The notes under the pieces: generated by a model | What the model was told of the DNA's origin: nothing | Seen by the model: only the letters and a program-made list of their open reading frames with translations | Databases searched by the model: none | Assembly (NCBI GenBank): GCA_030386875.1 | Contig: CM059579.1 | Coordinates: 89,904,253 to 89,968,252, forward strand | Direction of reading: 5' to 3' | Source of the DNA: Morinoia aosen | Lineage: Eukaryota; Arthropoda; Malacostraca; Amphipoda; Talitridae | DNA: 64,000 nt | Shown here: positions 13,279 through 25,125 of the stretch, one piece after another | How positions within the stretch are numbered: position 1 is the first letter of the stretch | How the letters are laid out: each line of letters starts with the position of its first letter | Program-made: the position numbers and the translations under genes

Positions 13279-15528
13279 ACAGAAAGCAAGGGCCTAAAAG
13301 CCTAAGGTCGTCTGGCGCAGTTTAGAGCCGCGCTAACGGCCTTACCCTCTCACGGCCACACTAACGCTACTTTCTCGCAAGTAACATTTAACTGCCGCGG
13401 CTTATCTCGAGACATTCGGGCTGCTTGCTACCTTCCCAGAGTAGTTCTTTGCGGTCATGAGTAGGTGAGTGTGTGTGTGTGGAGTGTGTATTTATATTTT
13501 GCGGTCATGAAAATGTGCGTTCGTTGAGAGTATTTATTTATATTTTCTTCTTCCCGTAAGGCTGCAGTCGCACGCAAGCTTTTAATGCCGGTGTTATCAA
13601 AAGAGTTTAATTTCTGTCTGTGATGGGCTTCTGAATTTCTGAGAGCATGTTTGAGCGTAAACGAATACTTCGAGAGGCTGGCTTCATGATTCCACTCTGG
13701 CCTCAGAGAGACGCTAAAATAGTGACGCCATCTTGTGAACGAGGGCATGGCTTGTTCTACACAGCAAATAAACGTCATAGTAATGAGCTCTTCAAGTTAC
13801 ATTAAACATTCACCAAAAGCTGAAGAGAACGCCGAGGTCTGAAAAGCAGCAATATTTCTTGCTCAGAAAAGTTGGAACATGAGAAATACATATATAACAC
13901 ATATATATACACATTGACCGCAACGTGCGCCACCGGTGGCCACGGAGGGGATTTTCATAATGCTTGCTTCTGACACACCAGTAGTCACAAACTAAATTTT
14001 CATAAATACTTAACGTAAGTTAAATGAACGCATGATCCAGTTAATATTTGCTATTTTTTAAATCGATTTTTACAATCGATTTTGAATTCGAGTTGAACAT
14101 TGAGCTTCAGTTTAACCAATTGCAGCGAAAGTGTTGTTATATATAGCTATACATTTATCATGTTTATCAACATATACTATTCTATGTTAATAAACATGGT
14201 ATATATATGGCTATATATCATATTTATTATTAATTGCTCGTCTATATTAATAAATATTATACATATATAATGCTATATACATATCATATTCATTAAAATA
14301 TTATCGCATGTACGTATATTGACGATGACTTCCGAAACAAAAGGCCTGTAACGGCACAGCGTGGGCCTGTCCAGGACCTGACTAGAGCGGCAGTTGCGTG
14401 TTCTCTGAGCGATGTTTTAATTACTCAGCCATCTGTGACCTTATCGACCTGACTCCTGAACTGCCTTCTTGCCTCACTCCTCATCTGACGTCATCAAAGT
14501 CTTTTTTTCCATCCCAGCCACATGACAAGGTGCCTAAAATTCCATCTTCGGTTGTTCGTAGATCTACATTTTACGGTCATGCAGCAAGCATCTCCAGTAC
14601 GCGACTGGATTTTTACGCTTTTTTAGTCTTTCAGGAAAACGGTGAGCGAATATCAGATTTTAGTTGTTTATTCCAGATCTCTAAGGATGAAATATGCAAC
14701 CAAAAGAATATGCAATCACAGAACATTGAATAACGGGGATACGCAATAACAAGGCGTCCATTTCGTCCTTATCTCTCCTGGAATGTTATTACCTATAGTC
14801 TTGCAAGTGCATGTTCTTGTGGTGCAAATTTTCTCTCTCTAGCCCTTTTTTCACTGATTTTCAATATTTTTATTGTGACTGATGTAGCTAAAGTTCGAGT
14901 ACTGAATTCGCATTTTTATCGATGTGACTTTAAAATTTTTCCTTTATTTTTCCAGTCGGAGGGTGATGGTTGTTACATCGAAACGTAGCGTGTACTGACT
15001 GACAGAGATTGGGAATTTCCCAGAATGACAGTGTTTCAGTAAAAAATGTTGAATAGTTCGTATTTTAACACGTGAAGAATTCGAATGATTTTGCTCACTT
15101 AATAAGTTGGAAAATTTATGTATTCCTTAACATTCAAAGAATTTTTTCTTAAAAAATATATTAGACTGCAAAAATTTGCCAGACCAAAAGAAATGATATT
15201 TTTTCGACACTTTTTCTAACTAAAATTTAGAAATTAGACTGAAGGGGAACTTCGCACACCAGAATAGGTTCCAATTTTGTTATGCGTTTTTGCTGCAAAA
15301 AAAATGCCCTGCCTCTTGCAGTTTCTCTAACAAGAACAAAAATTCGCGCAAAATGCGAACTGTTTTTTCCCTATCACGCACACACACACATGGACTCACA
15401 CACCTGCTCCAACTCCGTCAATGAAATCACCGTTCAAATTTCATTAAATTTCTATCACGCTCTACGTTCACAGGTCATCATGACTTAGCAAAATCATAAC
15501 TTTGTTAGTCTCTGAGGAATGACTTTCT
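13279..15528. other. Intergenic stretch, no gene seen
   Basis: No recognisable coding sequence; the longest frames (107 codons minus at 13455, 111 plus at 14398) match nothing I know. A phrase around TTGCGGTCATGA occurs twice (about 13449 and 13498). From about 13885 to 14310 the DNA is AT-rich, with repeated TATATATGGCTATATATCAT-like segments containing AATAAACATGG or AATAAATATT, consistent with a decayed AT minisatellite. Confidence 0.5.
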
Positions 15529-15633
15529 CTGTCTAACCTTTCACCGGAGCATGCATGGTTTTTCACCGCCCATGCGATTTAATTACTTGGGCGACGAAAA
15601 ACATGCATGAGGCGGCCAAAAACTTAGACTGGG
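15529..15633. mobile_element. Palindromic (fold-back) element, copy 3
   Basis: Same orientation as the copy at 4688: GTCTAACC at the left, CTTAGACTGGG at the right, with the same GCGATTTAATTACTTGGGCG centre. TTTCTCT lies just outside or overlapping each end and is a possible target-site duplication. Confidence 0.75.
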
Positions 15634-15810
15634 TTTCTCTATCCTTTAAATATTATACAGGTTACATTAACAGTTCATTGGGCTCACATTTGTCTACGTG
15701 GCGAATTTACTCGTTCCCCTGATACTTTTAAAACTAATGATATATCTAAACAGGATCTAATTTCAAATATCTAACGATATCTAAAAAGTGAGGTGATATA
15801 CGCAATCATC

Positions 15811-16146
15811 TCCCCATTCACTCCACAACCACCTCACCATTCACTCCACAACCACCTCACCATTTACTCCACAACCACCTCACCATTCACTCCACAACCA
15901 CCTCACCATTCACTCGACAACCACCTCACCATTCACTCCACAACCACCTCACCATTTACTCCACAACCACCTCACCATTCACTCGACAACCACCTCACCA
16001 TTCACTCCACAACCACCTCACCATTCACTCCACAACCACCTCACCATTCACTCCACAACCACCTCACCATTCATTCCACAACCACCTCACCATTCACTCC
16101 ACAACCACCTCACCATTCACTCGACAACCACCTCACCATTCAATCC
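15811..16146. repeat. 23-bp minisatellite, about 14 copies
   Basis: The unit is made of CCACCTCACC followed by ATTCACTCCACAA. Variants are CTCGAC for CTCCAC and TTTACT for TTCACT, and the same variant order repeats, suggesting multi-unit duplication. A 119-codon frame through it is only periodic PPHHSLHNHLTIHSTTTS peptide. Confidence 0.93.
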
Positions 16147-17204
16147 CGATGATGACCCCGCACATCCCATGAGATGACTGGCCACTTCACCCCTTGCCTT
16201 TAAGTCAATTCCGCCATCACGGCACATTCTACCCTCGTGACGCTGCCCTCATTACCCTCATCAGGTCAGCGCTGAGATGATTACTTTCAATTATTGTTGT
16301 GCGTCATGCCCCCCCCCCCTCAATATATATATATATATATTGAACATTTAGTAATTTTATTTCGAGAATTTAATATTTAATTTAGTTAAAACATATATGT
16401 ATTTCACTTGAAAAATTATTGAAAAATTCTGTACAGTGTATATATTATGTTGATATAGATAACTTACTTACGCTATCTGAAACATTGACTTACACGTGGC
16501 TTCAGGCAAGACAAGAATGTATTTAGTGAACTACTCTCCCATCTTCGAATATATTCTAAGTTTTCTCAGATCTGCAGATCTGCTAATGTTTTGCAAAAGG
16601 ATTTTCAGCATGACCACACACTCTCAACAATTCATGCTGGTCTCTGCTTTACCTTCAACATTGTTCTTAGCTTCCTCAAGTGTTCAAGCGCAGATTGTAA
16701 AATTATAAGGTTTTAAATAATAAGGCTTGGAGAACACCCAGCAATCCTTAATCAACGTTACATAATTTTAATCAAATGATAGATATCAAACAAGATCACC
16801 CTGCGATGGCTCCTCTGATAAATTGACGGAGAAGCACAAACGAGGACAGTGCGACCTGGCGCTAATATTTTCCCTAATGAACTTGGACCGCACACAAAAC
16901 TAAACACAAAAAGAAATATTCAAATGAATATTTTTTGATAACCCAATGTACTGTACGTACGAATTGCTTTGCTATACTGGCTCTGCCTCTCGGAAAATAC
17001 CGTTACGGTTAGGATCTTCCAGTTGCTCTCGTTGTAGTACCGACGTTACAGTTACTTTGAAGGGTTCCTTTTTGAGTGCACGTAATTGGGGAGCGGTTTC
17101 TTTTGGCAGCGCACAGAGACTGCGGGCAACGCGACGGTGTCAAAACAAAACTTCCGAATGCTCGACCTGCTCAAGTTGTTGGAGGGCACTCGTGCTGCGG
17201 ACAA
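16147..17204. other. Intergenic stretch with small simple repeats
   Basis: There is a C-run followed by an (AT)n tract at about 16311-16341. No recognisable gene, RNA or element otherwise. Confidence 0.5.
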
Positions 17205-17848
17205 TGCTGAGGTGCTGATGTGCTGAGGTGCTGAGGTGCTGAGGAGCTGATGTGCTGAGGTGCTGAGGGGCTTAGGTGCTGAGGTGCTGAGGGGCTGAGG
17301 TGCTGAGGTGCTTATGTATTGAGATGCTGAGGTGCTGAGGTGCTGAGGGGCTGAGGTGCTGAGGTGCTGATGTGTTGAGATGCTGAGGTGCTGAGGTGCT
17401 GATGTACTGAGGTGCTGAGGGGCTTAGGTGCTGAGGTGCAGAGGGGCTGAGGTGCTGAGGTGCTGATGTGTTGAGATGCTGAGGTGCTGAGGTGCTGATG
17501 TACTGAGGTGCTGAGGGGCTTAGGTGCTGAGGTGCTGAGGGGCTGAGGTGCTGAGGTGCTGATGGGTTGAGGTGCTGATATGTTGAGGTGCTGAGGTGCT
17601 GAGGTGCTGAGGTGCTGATGTTTTGAGGTGCTGAGGTGCTGAGGTGCTGAGGTGCTGAGGTGCTGAGGTGCTGAAGGGCTGAGGTGCTGAGGGGCTGAGG
17701 TGCTGAGGAGCTGAGGAGCCATTGCGATAGGGTGCTGAGGTGCTGAGGTGCTGAGGTGCTGAAGGGCTGAGGTGCTGAGGGGCTGAGGTGCTGAGGAGCT
17801 GAGGAGCCATTGCGATAGGGTGCTGAGGTGCTGAAGTGATGATGAGGG
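17205..17848. repeat. 9-bp minisatellite (TGCTGAGG-type)
   Basis: About 70 units of GAGGTGCTG with GGGGCTG, GATGTGTTG and GAGGAGCTG variants. Two larger duplications are visible. A block with GAGGAGCCATTGCGATAGGG occurs at about 17707 and 17800. A block of about 120 bp carrying GATGTACTGAGG recurs at about 17400 and 17495. Minus-strand open frames of 130-230 codons give only SAPQHLST periods. Confidence 0.93.
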
Positions 17849-18697
17849 GAACCAACACGCAAACAAGTTGCAGGCAACACTTCAGGTCTGTACACTCCAA
17901 CACAGCAACACGCCACAAATTGCGCCAGTAAGCGACACTTGGAGGCTGCGGCTGCTCTTCTGGAGCACAATGGCTCTTGAGTGGCGGTGTAAAGTTTTAA
18001 TTTTATTCAATTCTTAGCAATTTAGATTCTTTCTGATATTTCTTAACCGTCGTACGAACAATTAGGGAATGTTGAGGTTCAAGAACACCAAAGCGTGAGG
18101 CCTTTTGTGCACCTCAGGAGTTTAGGAATGTATATTTGAACCACATCATTAATGGAATCTATTGCTGCGTCACTTGTGGTAAATAAATTGTTTGAATTGT
18201 TTAAAACTGTTTAACATGTAAAAAATGTGCGGACGGTATTTGGTCGTCATGGCGCTCGGTAATGCGCCCCAGAAATTTTCATTTTTAAATGAGTTCAACA
18301 ATTCTTAGTAATAATTGACACGCTAAGAACGCTAAGTTAGACTCGTGAACAACCCCATTTGTTTCTGTCGGTTTAGTCGTGTGGTTTTTTTCACTTCATG
18401 CGCTTGATTTAGGAGTATTGAGAGAGTTGATTTACGGGCCCATCTAAGCGAGTTATTTTTTTCGTGATTTTAATGGCCACTTAACATTTTCTAAATTCAC
18501 GTAGTAAATCTTACTCTGTGCCGGAAAATACATACATAGTAAAAAACAAATCAGTGAAGCTGAACTTTGCGCATCTTGAGCATCTGCCAAACTATCATTT
18601 CTATAAAGGTAGACACAAGCTGTCTCATCACAAAAACATGCACTGCCTTTTCTGTTCATTGCTTCTCAGGTGCATAGAGTGCACCAAAGGGACCTGT
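17849..18697. other. Intergenic stretch, no gene seen
   Basis: AT-rich, with no recognisable coding or structural feature. Confidence 0.45.
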
Positions 18698-18760
18698 GAG
18701 GGAAATGATTTCCCTCTCGTTGAGAAGGAAAATCCTTTCCCTCTCTTTGAGAGGGAAAGG
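18698..18760. repeat. Cluster of three nested palindromes
   Basis: GAGGGAAA and its complement TTTCCCTC alternate. 18698-18716 is GAGGGAAA-tga-TTTCCCTC. 18734-18760 is a perfect 12-bp stem (CCTTTCCCTCTC / GAGAGGGAAAGG) with a TTT loop. An imperfect copy of the same hairpin lies between them. It could extrude a cruciform or arise by slippage. Confidence 0.85.
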
Positions 18761-20152
18761 ATGGGGATTGAGTGTCGCTACAGAACAGCCTACATTTCCC
18801 AGAAGCGTCTCCGATTTTCCATTTCTGCAGTCACACCCGCAGGCACACCCACCGCCTGCACCCGTAGCGCCGTGCCGGCGCTGGTTTGTTTTGTCATCAA
18901 AGCTGTATCGTGTGTCCCCGCACGAGACTGTGATAGAATCATCAGTGAATCCCGGTGCCGAAGATACTTGACCATGATAGCCGCAAATGCTACCCCAGCT
19001 TAGTTATAAACCTCTTGTGTGATTATTTGTTTTGCTTGAGATCTTGTGTGTCTAATACACCGATTTTTGTATTCAAATTGTCATGAGAATGTTTTTTAGC
19101 CACGTTTATCATTGCTCGTTCTAACTCACCACTCACCTGCTACTGTCACCACCACAATCCCTCACCGCCAATACCGCACCCACCACTATAACCACCGTCA
19201 CCACCACACCCAAAATTTCACCACCCCCCAAGTTAACACCTCGCCCCTTCACCGACAGTACCGCACCCACCACCGTCACTACCACCACACCCATTATTGT
19301 CACCACCACCCCCACCACCACCACCACCCGGCGACCCAGAGGGAGTCTCGCTCCGCTGGTCGCATTACAGCGGTATTGTGGCGCACTCCAGCCCAGATGG
19401 CTCTATTAGACCGGCTTTCTCTGCATGTCTTCGACTTCCCTCACTTTCATCCATACTTCAAATCCTCTTTTGTGTCATTTTTATCATATTTTCAAATGTT
19501 CACTTTTGAGTTTTAATTTCTGTTTTTCAAACATGATCTAGTATTGATGATAGTTAAGGCTTAACTTTTTTCCCTTCATCAGTTGTCTACCACACTCACG
19601 TTTTCAACTTGCTTTCACAAATTCATTTTTCTAATTTTTGTTTCTATTTTTGTTGTTATTTTTGTTCATGATAATCTCAAGCTTTTGTATTTTTCCCATT
19701 GGAAGTTCATATTTTTCCCCTCGTGAGCTGTCTACCACACCCACTCAGCTGCGTTCCCTCACCAGCTCCCCTTACCTGTCGCGCCAATCTCGTGACCGCC
19801 TGTCAGCCGCGTCGTGAGGGCAAGCCCGTCTCCCTGCACCGACACTGAGGGAAGCTGGTGAAAAATATCATTTCATTTTTTTTATGATGGAATATCAAAT
19901 GCATACTCGTGTGTGCAGAATGAAAAACTGTTGAAATACATCACTTTATGCTTGAAATGAAATACATCACAAATACATCACTCTTTATGCTTCATGATGG
20001 CAAAGAGATACTCGTGTTCACGGAGTGTCTCTTCATGATCAACTAAGTTAGTTGCCACTTGGATGATGAAAGTTTTTTCATACGATGTTCCTTTAAATTT
20101 GAACGTTGAACTGATAGTAGATTAAGTAATTACTTTAAATTAATCAATGAAG
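18761..20152. other. Intergenic stretch, CACC-rich in part
   Basis: No recognisable gene. 19113-19330 is a low-complexity CACC/CACCAC region that gives His/Thr/Pro-rich frames. The segment with CATCACTTTATGCTTGAAATG at 19940-20000 is locally duplicated. Confidence 0.5.
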
Positions 20153-20154
20153 GA

Positions 20155-20484
20155 TTTATATATATATATATATATATACATATAAAGAAATAGAGAAGAA
20201 GTACTTTAAAAACATTTACTCTGAACGTTTCGAGCCTAAGCTCATTCTCAACAAAAAGTCTGCAAATAATATAATAAACAAGTTAGTACAACCAAAAATT
20301 ACAGAAGCGCAGAATATAAGCACAATAAAAACAAACAAACAAAAATAATAATAATTTATCGGTTGACTATTTTCAGAGGGTATGCACTCTGCATTTCGTT
20401 GAGGGAAGTACTTTAAAATGTTTTTAAAGTACTTCTTCTCTATTTCTTTCATTGTGAATTTGCTTCGCAAAATCGATTTTCCTT

Positions 20485-20521
<37 letters not shown>
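20155..20521. mobile_element. Inverted-repeat module flanked by TA microsatellites
   Basis: Perfect 33-bp inverted repeats lie at 20184-20216 and 20417-20449 (left arm begins AAAGAAATAGAGAAG), enclosing 200 bp. Outside each arm is a (TA)n tract, at about 20158-20178 and 20487-20521. The arrangement resembles a small fold-back element inserted at TA-rich sequence. There is no coding capacity, and a replication-born inverted duplication is the alternative. Confidence 0.6.
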
Positions 20522-20524
<3 letters not shown>

Positions 20525-21265
20525 GAGCATACATGAACTTTATTTCTTCCACTGACTACTCACAGATTGTTTACACTCAAATTAAACGCAAAAATTCTAG
20601 TAGAATTCACCAACTTGCAGATTTCCTCGAATAATAAATAATTCACTAAAGAGACGTGTCTACTCCACACTGGGGATTGAGATTCCTATTTCCGTTACGT
20701 GAAGTTTACTGCAGTGTCAATCTTACTGAATGTGACCACTCGAAAACTTGCAGAATTTTCCTCAACGAATTTAAATTTGTTTTCACATCAGCGACTGACA
20801 CAAGTGTAGTGAACTCAAGCTATTAGTCCATATAACTTCGTTGAATAATTGGTAAAATGTCATGGTGTGCGTGAGCGCATAACTAGTAAGAGTGATTAAA
20901 TGCATGCATATGTCAAAATTGTATGTTACTTTATTCAATTTTATGGTATTCGCTCATCCAGTAATTTTCCAGTTATAAAATTCCAACCGATATTAACATT
21001 GATGTAATTACTATTAACATAACCTTTGTTGCAACTATGCTCAATTTCCCTTCCTCTAAATAAGATTGACTTGAATATAAAACAACCATAAAGGCATAAT
21101 TGTGTATACATTGTGCGGTGGGCATAAGTTTATCTTCATCACTGTCATCGTGACAAGAGTATTTGCCCTCTAATTCCCCTCTGCCATGATATCAGTGAGG
21201 GCTCCATACAGAGCCTTGTGGCGCACCTACACGGCCATCTGTCGCCCTCAGCAGGGTCGCCGCGC
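20522..21265. other. Intergenic stretch, no gene seen
   Basis: AT-rich, with no recognisable feature. Confidence 0.45.
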
Positions 21266-22350
21266 ACGCCCTTTAGTGATGCCTCTCTGTAAAGCACGCC
21301 CTTTAGTGATGCCTCTCTGTCCAGCGCACACGCCCTTTAGTGATGCCTCTCTGTCCAGCGCACACGCCCTTTAGAGATGCCTCTCTGTCCAGCGCACACG
21401 CCCTTTAGTGATGCCTCTCTGTCCAGCGCACACGCCCTTTAGTGATGCCTCTCTGTTCAGCGCACACGCCCTTTAGTGATGCCTCTCTGTCCAGCGCACA
21501 CGCCCTTTAGTGATGCCTCTCTGTCCAGCGCACACGCCCTTTAGAGATGCCTCTCTGTCCAGCGCACACGCTCTTTAGTGATGCCTCTCTGTCCAGCGCA
21601 CACGCCCTTTAGTGATGCCTCTCTGTTCAGCGCACACGCCCTTTAGTGATGCCTCTCTGTCCAGCGCACACGCCCTTTAGTGATGCCTCTCTGTCCAGCG
21701 CACACGCCCTTTAGTGATGCCTCTCTGTCCAGCGCACACGCCCTTTAGTGATGTCTCTCTGTCCAGCGCACACGCTCTTTAGTGATACTTCTATGTCCGG
21801 CACACACGCCCTTTAGTGATTCCTCTCTGTCCAGCGCACACGCCCTTTAGTGATGCTTCTCTGTCCAGCGCACACGCCCTTAAGTGATGCCTCTCTGTCC
21901 AGCGCACACGCCCTTTAGTGATGCTTCTCTGTCCAGCGCACACGCCCTTTAGTGATGCTTCTCTGTCCAGCACACACGCCCTTTAGTGATTCCTCTCTGT
22001 CCATCGCACACGCCCTTTAGTGATGCCTCTCTGTCCAGCGCACACGCCCTTAAGTGATGCTTCTCTGTCCAGCACACACGCCCTGACTTCAGTGGATGAT
22101 GGTCTCGAGTTCTCTGTCCAGCGCACACGCCCTTTAGTGATTCCTCTCTGTCCATCGCACACGCCCTTTAGTGATGCTTCTCTGTCCAGCACACACGCCC
22201 TGACTTCAGTGGATGATGGTCTCGAGTTCTCTGTCCAGCGCACACGCCATTTAGTGATGCCTCTCTGTCCAGCGCACACGCCCTTTAATGATGCTTCTCT
22301 GTCCAGCACACACGCCCTTTAGTGATTCCTCTCTGTCCAGCAAGCTTTTT
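21266..22350. repeat. 34-bp minisatellite, about 30 copies, with embedded foreign 31-mers
   Basis: The unit joins CACGCCCTTTAGTGATGCC to TCTCTGTCCAGCGCA. Variants (TTCAGCG, AGAGATG, GCACACA, ATTCCTC) recur in the same order, indicating multi-unit duplications. At 22084-22114 and 22201-22231 the array is interrupted by an identical 31-bp sequence starting TGACTTCAGTGGATGATGG. That sequence also occurs outside the array at 26316-26346. The short minus frames that arise are periodic DREASLKGVCAGQR peptide, not a gene. Confidence 0.93.
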
Positions 22351-22949
22351 AGTGATGCCACTTTACGCAGCTCGGTATCCAGGCTACTGCCTACAAATAT
22401 AGGCCTCTGTAGACCTACCCTCCGATGCCGCCACGCTTATTTTTACGACCACAGCCATGTGATGTGCCGCAGATTGTTTTTTGAGTGATGACCTCCACTC
22501 AGGATTGTTTGTGGAGAGTGCGGTTAGTCAGCTGTTTTGTGATACGAGGGAAAGACTATCCGTAGGAAAAATAAGCAAATTTGTTTTAACGGATATCTAT
22601 TTCATGCTAACGGGCTAAGCGAACGCATACACTGATTTCTTCCAAATGATTACACAATCATTGCATTGTGTGCTTCACGTGTTCTTGTTAACGGTAGAAT
22701 ATTTTGATAAACATTACCGTTAATATAATTTCTTCGAAATAAATATTAATACAAAAGGAACAAATCAGTAATACTTTTGAATCACACAAAAGCTGTTGTT
22801 CAGTTTGTCACTAAATGGACCTATATGGTAGCAGCGTTGCTGCTCTCTGTTTAAACATGCGTCTCTGCTCGGGACACATTAAGAATAGGTCTTTTTTTAA
22901 CGGGTAAACAGCTCCAGCTGCTCTGAACCAGAGAAGAGGTAAATAACGC
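22351..22949. other. Intergenic stretch, no gene seen
   Basis: AT-rich, with no recognisable feature. Confidence 0.45.
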
Positions 22950-23150
22950 AACTACAGGAGACGTTAGCACTCTGAAATGCTGCATGGCGGTCTGTAGGAA
23001 CTAGCAATTAATGCAACTCCTGGTGCCGAATTAAACAATGCTACATGGCGGTGACTAAGAACTACCTTCTCAAGACTACGGCAGCACGCCGAAATGCTAC
23101 ATGGCTGGCCGATGAGTACGAACTATCCTCTCCAGATTACTTTAAGCTAG
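22950..23150. repeat. Imperfect threefold repeat with GCTACATGGCGG core
   Basis: Three diverged units of 60-70 bp share GAAATGCTRCATGGCGG, then GGAACTA or GAACTAYC, then a CTCxxGA-TAC stretch. They are old tandem copies. Confidence 0.65.
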
Positions 23151-23299
23151 AAGACTGGAGTGCAGCTGTCGTCAGTAGGCCGCTAATTCGCTAATGAGGT
23201 TAGCATCGCCGGCCTCCGCTAATGCGCCGCCAGTTCTCCCTCATGGCCGCTCGTGTGTCTCTATTACGTTCCTTGGTATAGCCCGGGCCTCATGGAGGG

Positions 23300-23577
23300 A
23301 TGGTCAGGATGCTTTAGGAGGCTTTATTCCAGTCAAGCCTGATACACATCATCTTGTACATTGGTTATTCAAATGCCTTATAACTAACACCAGGACGCAC
23401 TGAGGGTTACCCCTGGTCAAGCCGGTACCCATTTCCGACACCTGGGTAGAGTGGGCAATTGTGGCTGAGTTCTCCCTTTTCCCAACGGGGAGAAACACTA
23501 GGCTGTACTGCCGGGATTCGAACTACCAACACCTTCCCGCGAAGGGCGCGTTCTTAACCACTCGGCTACGGTGACCA
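23300..23577 (-). mobile_element. tRNA-derived SINE, copy 1
   Basis: On the minus strand the element starts with a tRNA-like head: A box TAGCCGAGTGG near 23570 and B box GTTCGAATCCC near 23520. This resembles a type-II tRNA that has lost its cloverleaf. A body follows containing ACCTGGGTGTC-like and TTATAAGGCATTTGAA-like sequence, shared with the copies at 25.9 and 56.2 kb. The body comes first on the plus strand because the element is inverted. The AEWLRTRPSREGVGSSNPGS frame over it is the usual accidental translation of a tRNA head. Confidence 0.85.
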
Positions 23578-23764
23578 ACCGGGAATGAGCTATCAGAGCT
23601 GAAGCAGTGTCTGGAAATTGCCCTAAGCAAAGAAATGGTACTTGTACACCTACACTGTAGTCGTGACCACGCTGTGCACTCACCTGCAGCTCAGGTAAGT
23701 GGTCTTCGACGTCAGTAACTGAGTTGTAGCGGCCGTCAGAGATGTCATGACTTACTCTTCAATT

Positions 23765-23799
23765 AAATCATCCGAAACGTAATCTGTTTCGGATGATTT
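23765..23799. other. Perfect 14-bp stem-loop
   Basis: AAATCATCCGAAAC and its exact complement GTTTCGGATGATTT are separated by seven bases (GTAATCT). No T-run follows, so this is not a Pol III terminator. Function unknown. Confidence 0.7.
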
Positions 23800-24529
23800 A
23801 CTGATAGCATTAGCCGTGGTTTAATTTTTCATTTCAGCTTCATCTGCAGAGTTCGTAAAAAAATGGAATTCTCCTGAGTTCATTTTTTATTTGAAAAAAT
23901 CCTTTTTCACGCTAATTTGGAAGTGAATTTCATCCTTCCCATTTAAAGTGACACAAATTGTCTGGCAGCAAATGCCCGCTCTCTCAAGTGCAGTTTTGAT
24001 TGATGAATCCAATGAGGCCTACATCTAGTGATCTATCATGAACGTAAGTATTTTACAGATTTTCTTTGCTATTACCTTCATGATTTCTTTTCTAACTTTT
24101 CAGCCTTACGAAATAGCATAGCACAGCATTTAGACAGGAATATAAATTTTAATGAATTGCTGTGTTTTGGTACAAAAATGCTGGGAGTATTCCTGAACCA
24201 ACTTACACGTGAAGAAATTGAACTATTACCTTCATGGGTAAACTGCTGAGCAGCAAATATATTCCTAATATGGTACTTATGTACGTAATATAATTGACCG
24301 TTGAGCAAAGCACGAACTCATTTTTGATTGTAACTTACAGTAAATGCATGAACTTGGAAACGTCTGTCATTAAAACAACTTCCTTGATTCCCCTAGAAGA
24401 GGTATTACACATGAATGAACTTGTAGCAAAAAACAAGACCCTGCATTATATTTTACAAGTTGGAATGCTAGTTTTACTCCCTTCATGACCTTAATTTTGC
24501 GTCTCGATGTGTGAAGTAGCCTTGTGTTG
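23800..24529. other. Intergenic stretch, no gene seen
   Basis: Short unrelated frames only. CTTTGGG/TTACCTTCATGG-like phrases recur loosely; nothing is recognisable. Confidence 0.4.
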
Positions 24530-24705
24530 AGTGACTTACCAGTACAAGGAATAAGTTCAAGTTAAGAAACATCTCAGCACGAGGGGCGGTTGCAAGTTGA
24601 GTGACATACCAGTAGAAGTAATTAATCAAGTTGAGTTGTCACTCATGCTGAGTTCAAGTTGAGTGACTGCTCAGCATGAGGATCGGGTTCAAGTTGAGTT
24701 GTGTA
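24530..24705. repeat. Decayed repeat of TTCAAGTTGAGTGAC
   Basis: Four to five diverged copies of CAAGTTGAGTGAC alternate with ACCAGTA and CTCAGCATGAGG-like segments. Confidence 0.7.
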
Positions 24706-24868
24706 CCCTTACTCACTCCCCTCAGGCTGGCGAGGTGCGCATCTGCAGGAGGCGTCCGTGTTTGTTTTTTGTGAACAAAGCGACCCGACCGGCGCAGGCA
24801 GTCATTTTTGAAAGCATGGCACCCTCCAGCCATCAGTATTCATTTGGCAGCCCTTCAGACACCCTCAA

Positions 24869-25125
24869 TTGCCCTCACTCTCGCGCTCGCTCCACTGCCC
24901 TCACTTGCTCCCTCACTTCCCTCCACCTTTCTCTCTCTCTCCCTCATTCCACTGCCCTCACATGCTCCCTCACTTCCCTCCACCTCTCTTTCTCTCCCTC
25001 GCTCCCCTGCCCTCACGTACTCTCTCACTCCCCTCCACCTCTCTCCCTCGCTCCCCTGCCCTCACTTGTTCCGTCCCTTCCCTCCACCTCTCTTCCTCTC
25101 TCTCTCTTTCACTCTACTGCGAATT
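24869..25125. repeat. Pyrimidine-rich minisatellite-like tract
   Basis: CCCTCACTTCCCTCCACCTC-type sequence with CTCTCTCTC and CTCGCTCCCCTGCC segments. Units of about 50 bp are discernible. Frames across it are Leu/Ser/Pro low complexity and not a gene. Confidence 0.75.

Noticed and set aside
5370-13289. Very long open frames on both strands (up to about 2600 codons), one beginning with a hydrophobic stretch and continuing THSTS like a mucin
   Set aside because: The 15-bp unit has no stop codon in any frame, so every frame is open by construction. A one-base insertion at 10881 changes the forward reading frame without ending it, and the common G/C variant changes the residue. No splice, promoter or family evidence.
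15811-16146. Regular direct repeats resembling a CRISPR array
   Set aside because: Units are contiguous without unique spacers, and the window is plainly eukaryotic. The same applies to the 21-, 34-, 42- and 62-bp arrays.
23498-23577. A possible functional tRNA gene (A and B boxes, TAGCCGAGTGG and GTTCGAATCCC)
   Set aside because: The sequence does not close into a proper acceptor stem and is followed by a body shared with two other dispersed copies; it is a SINE head.
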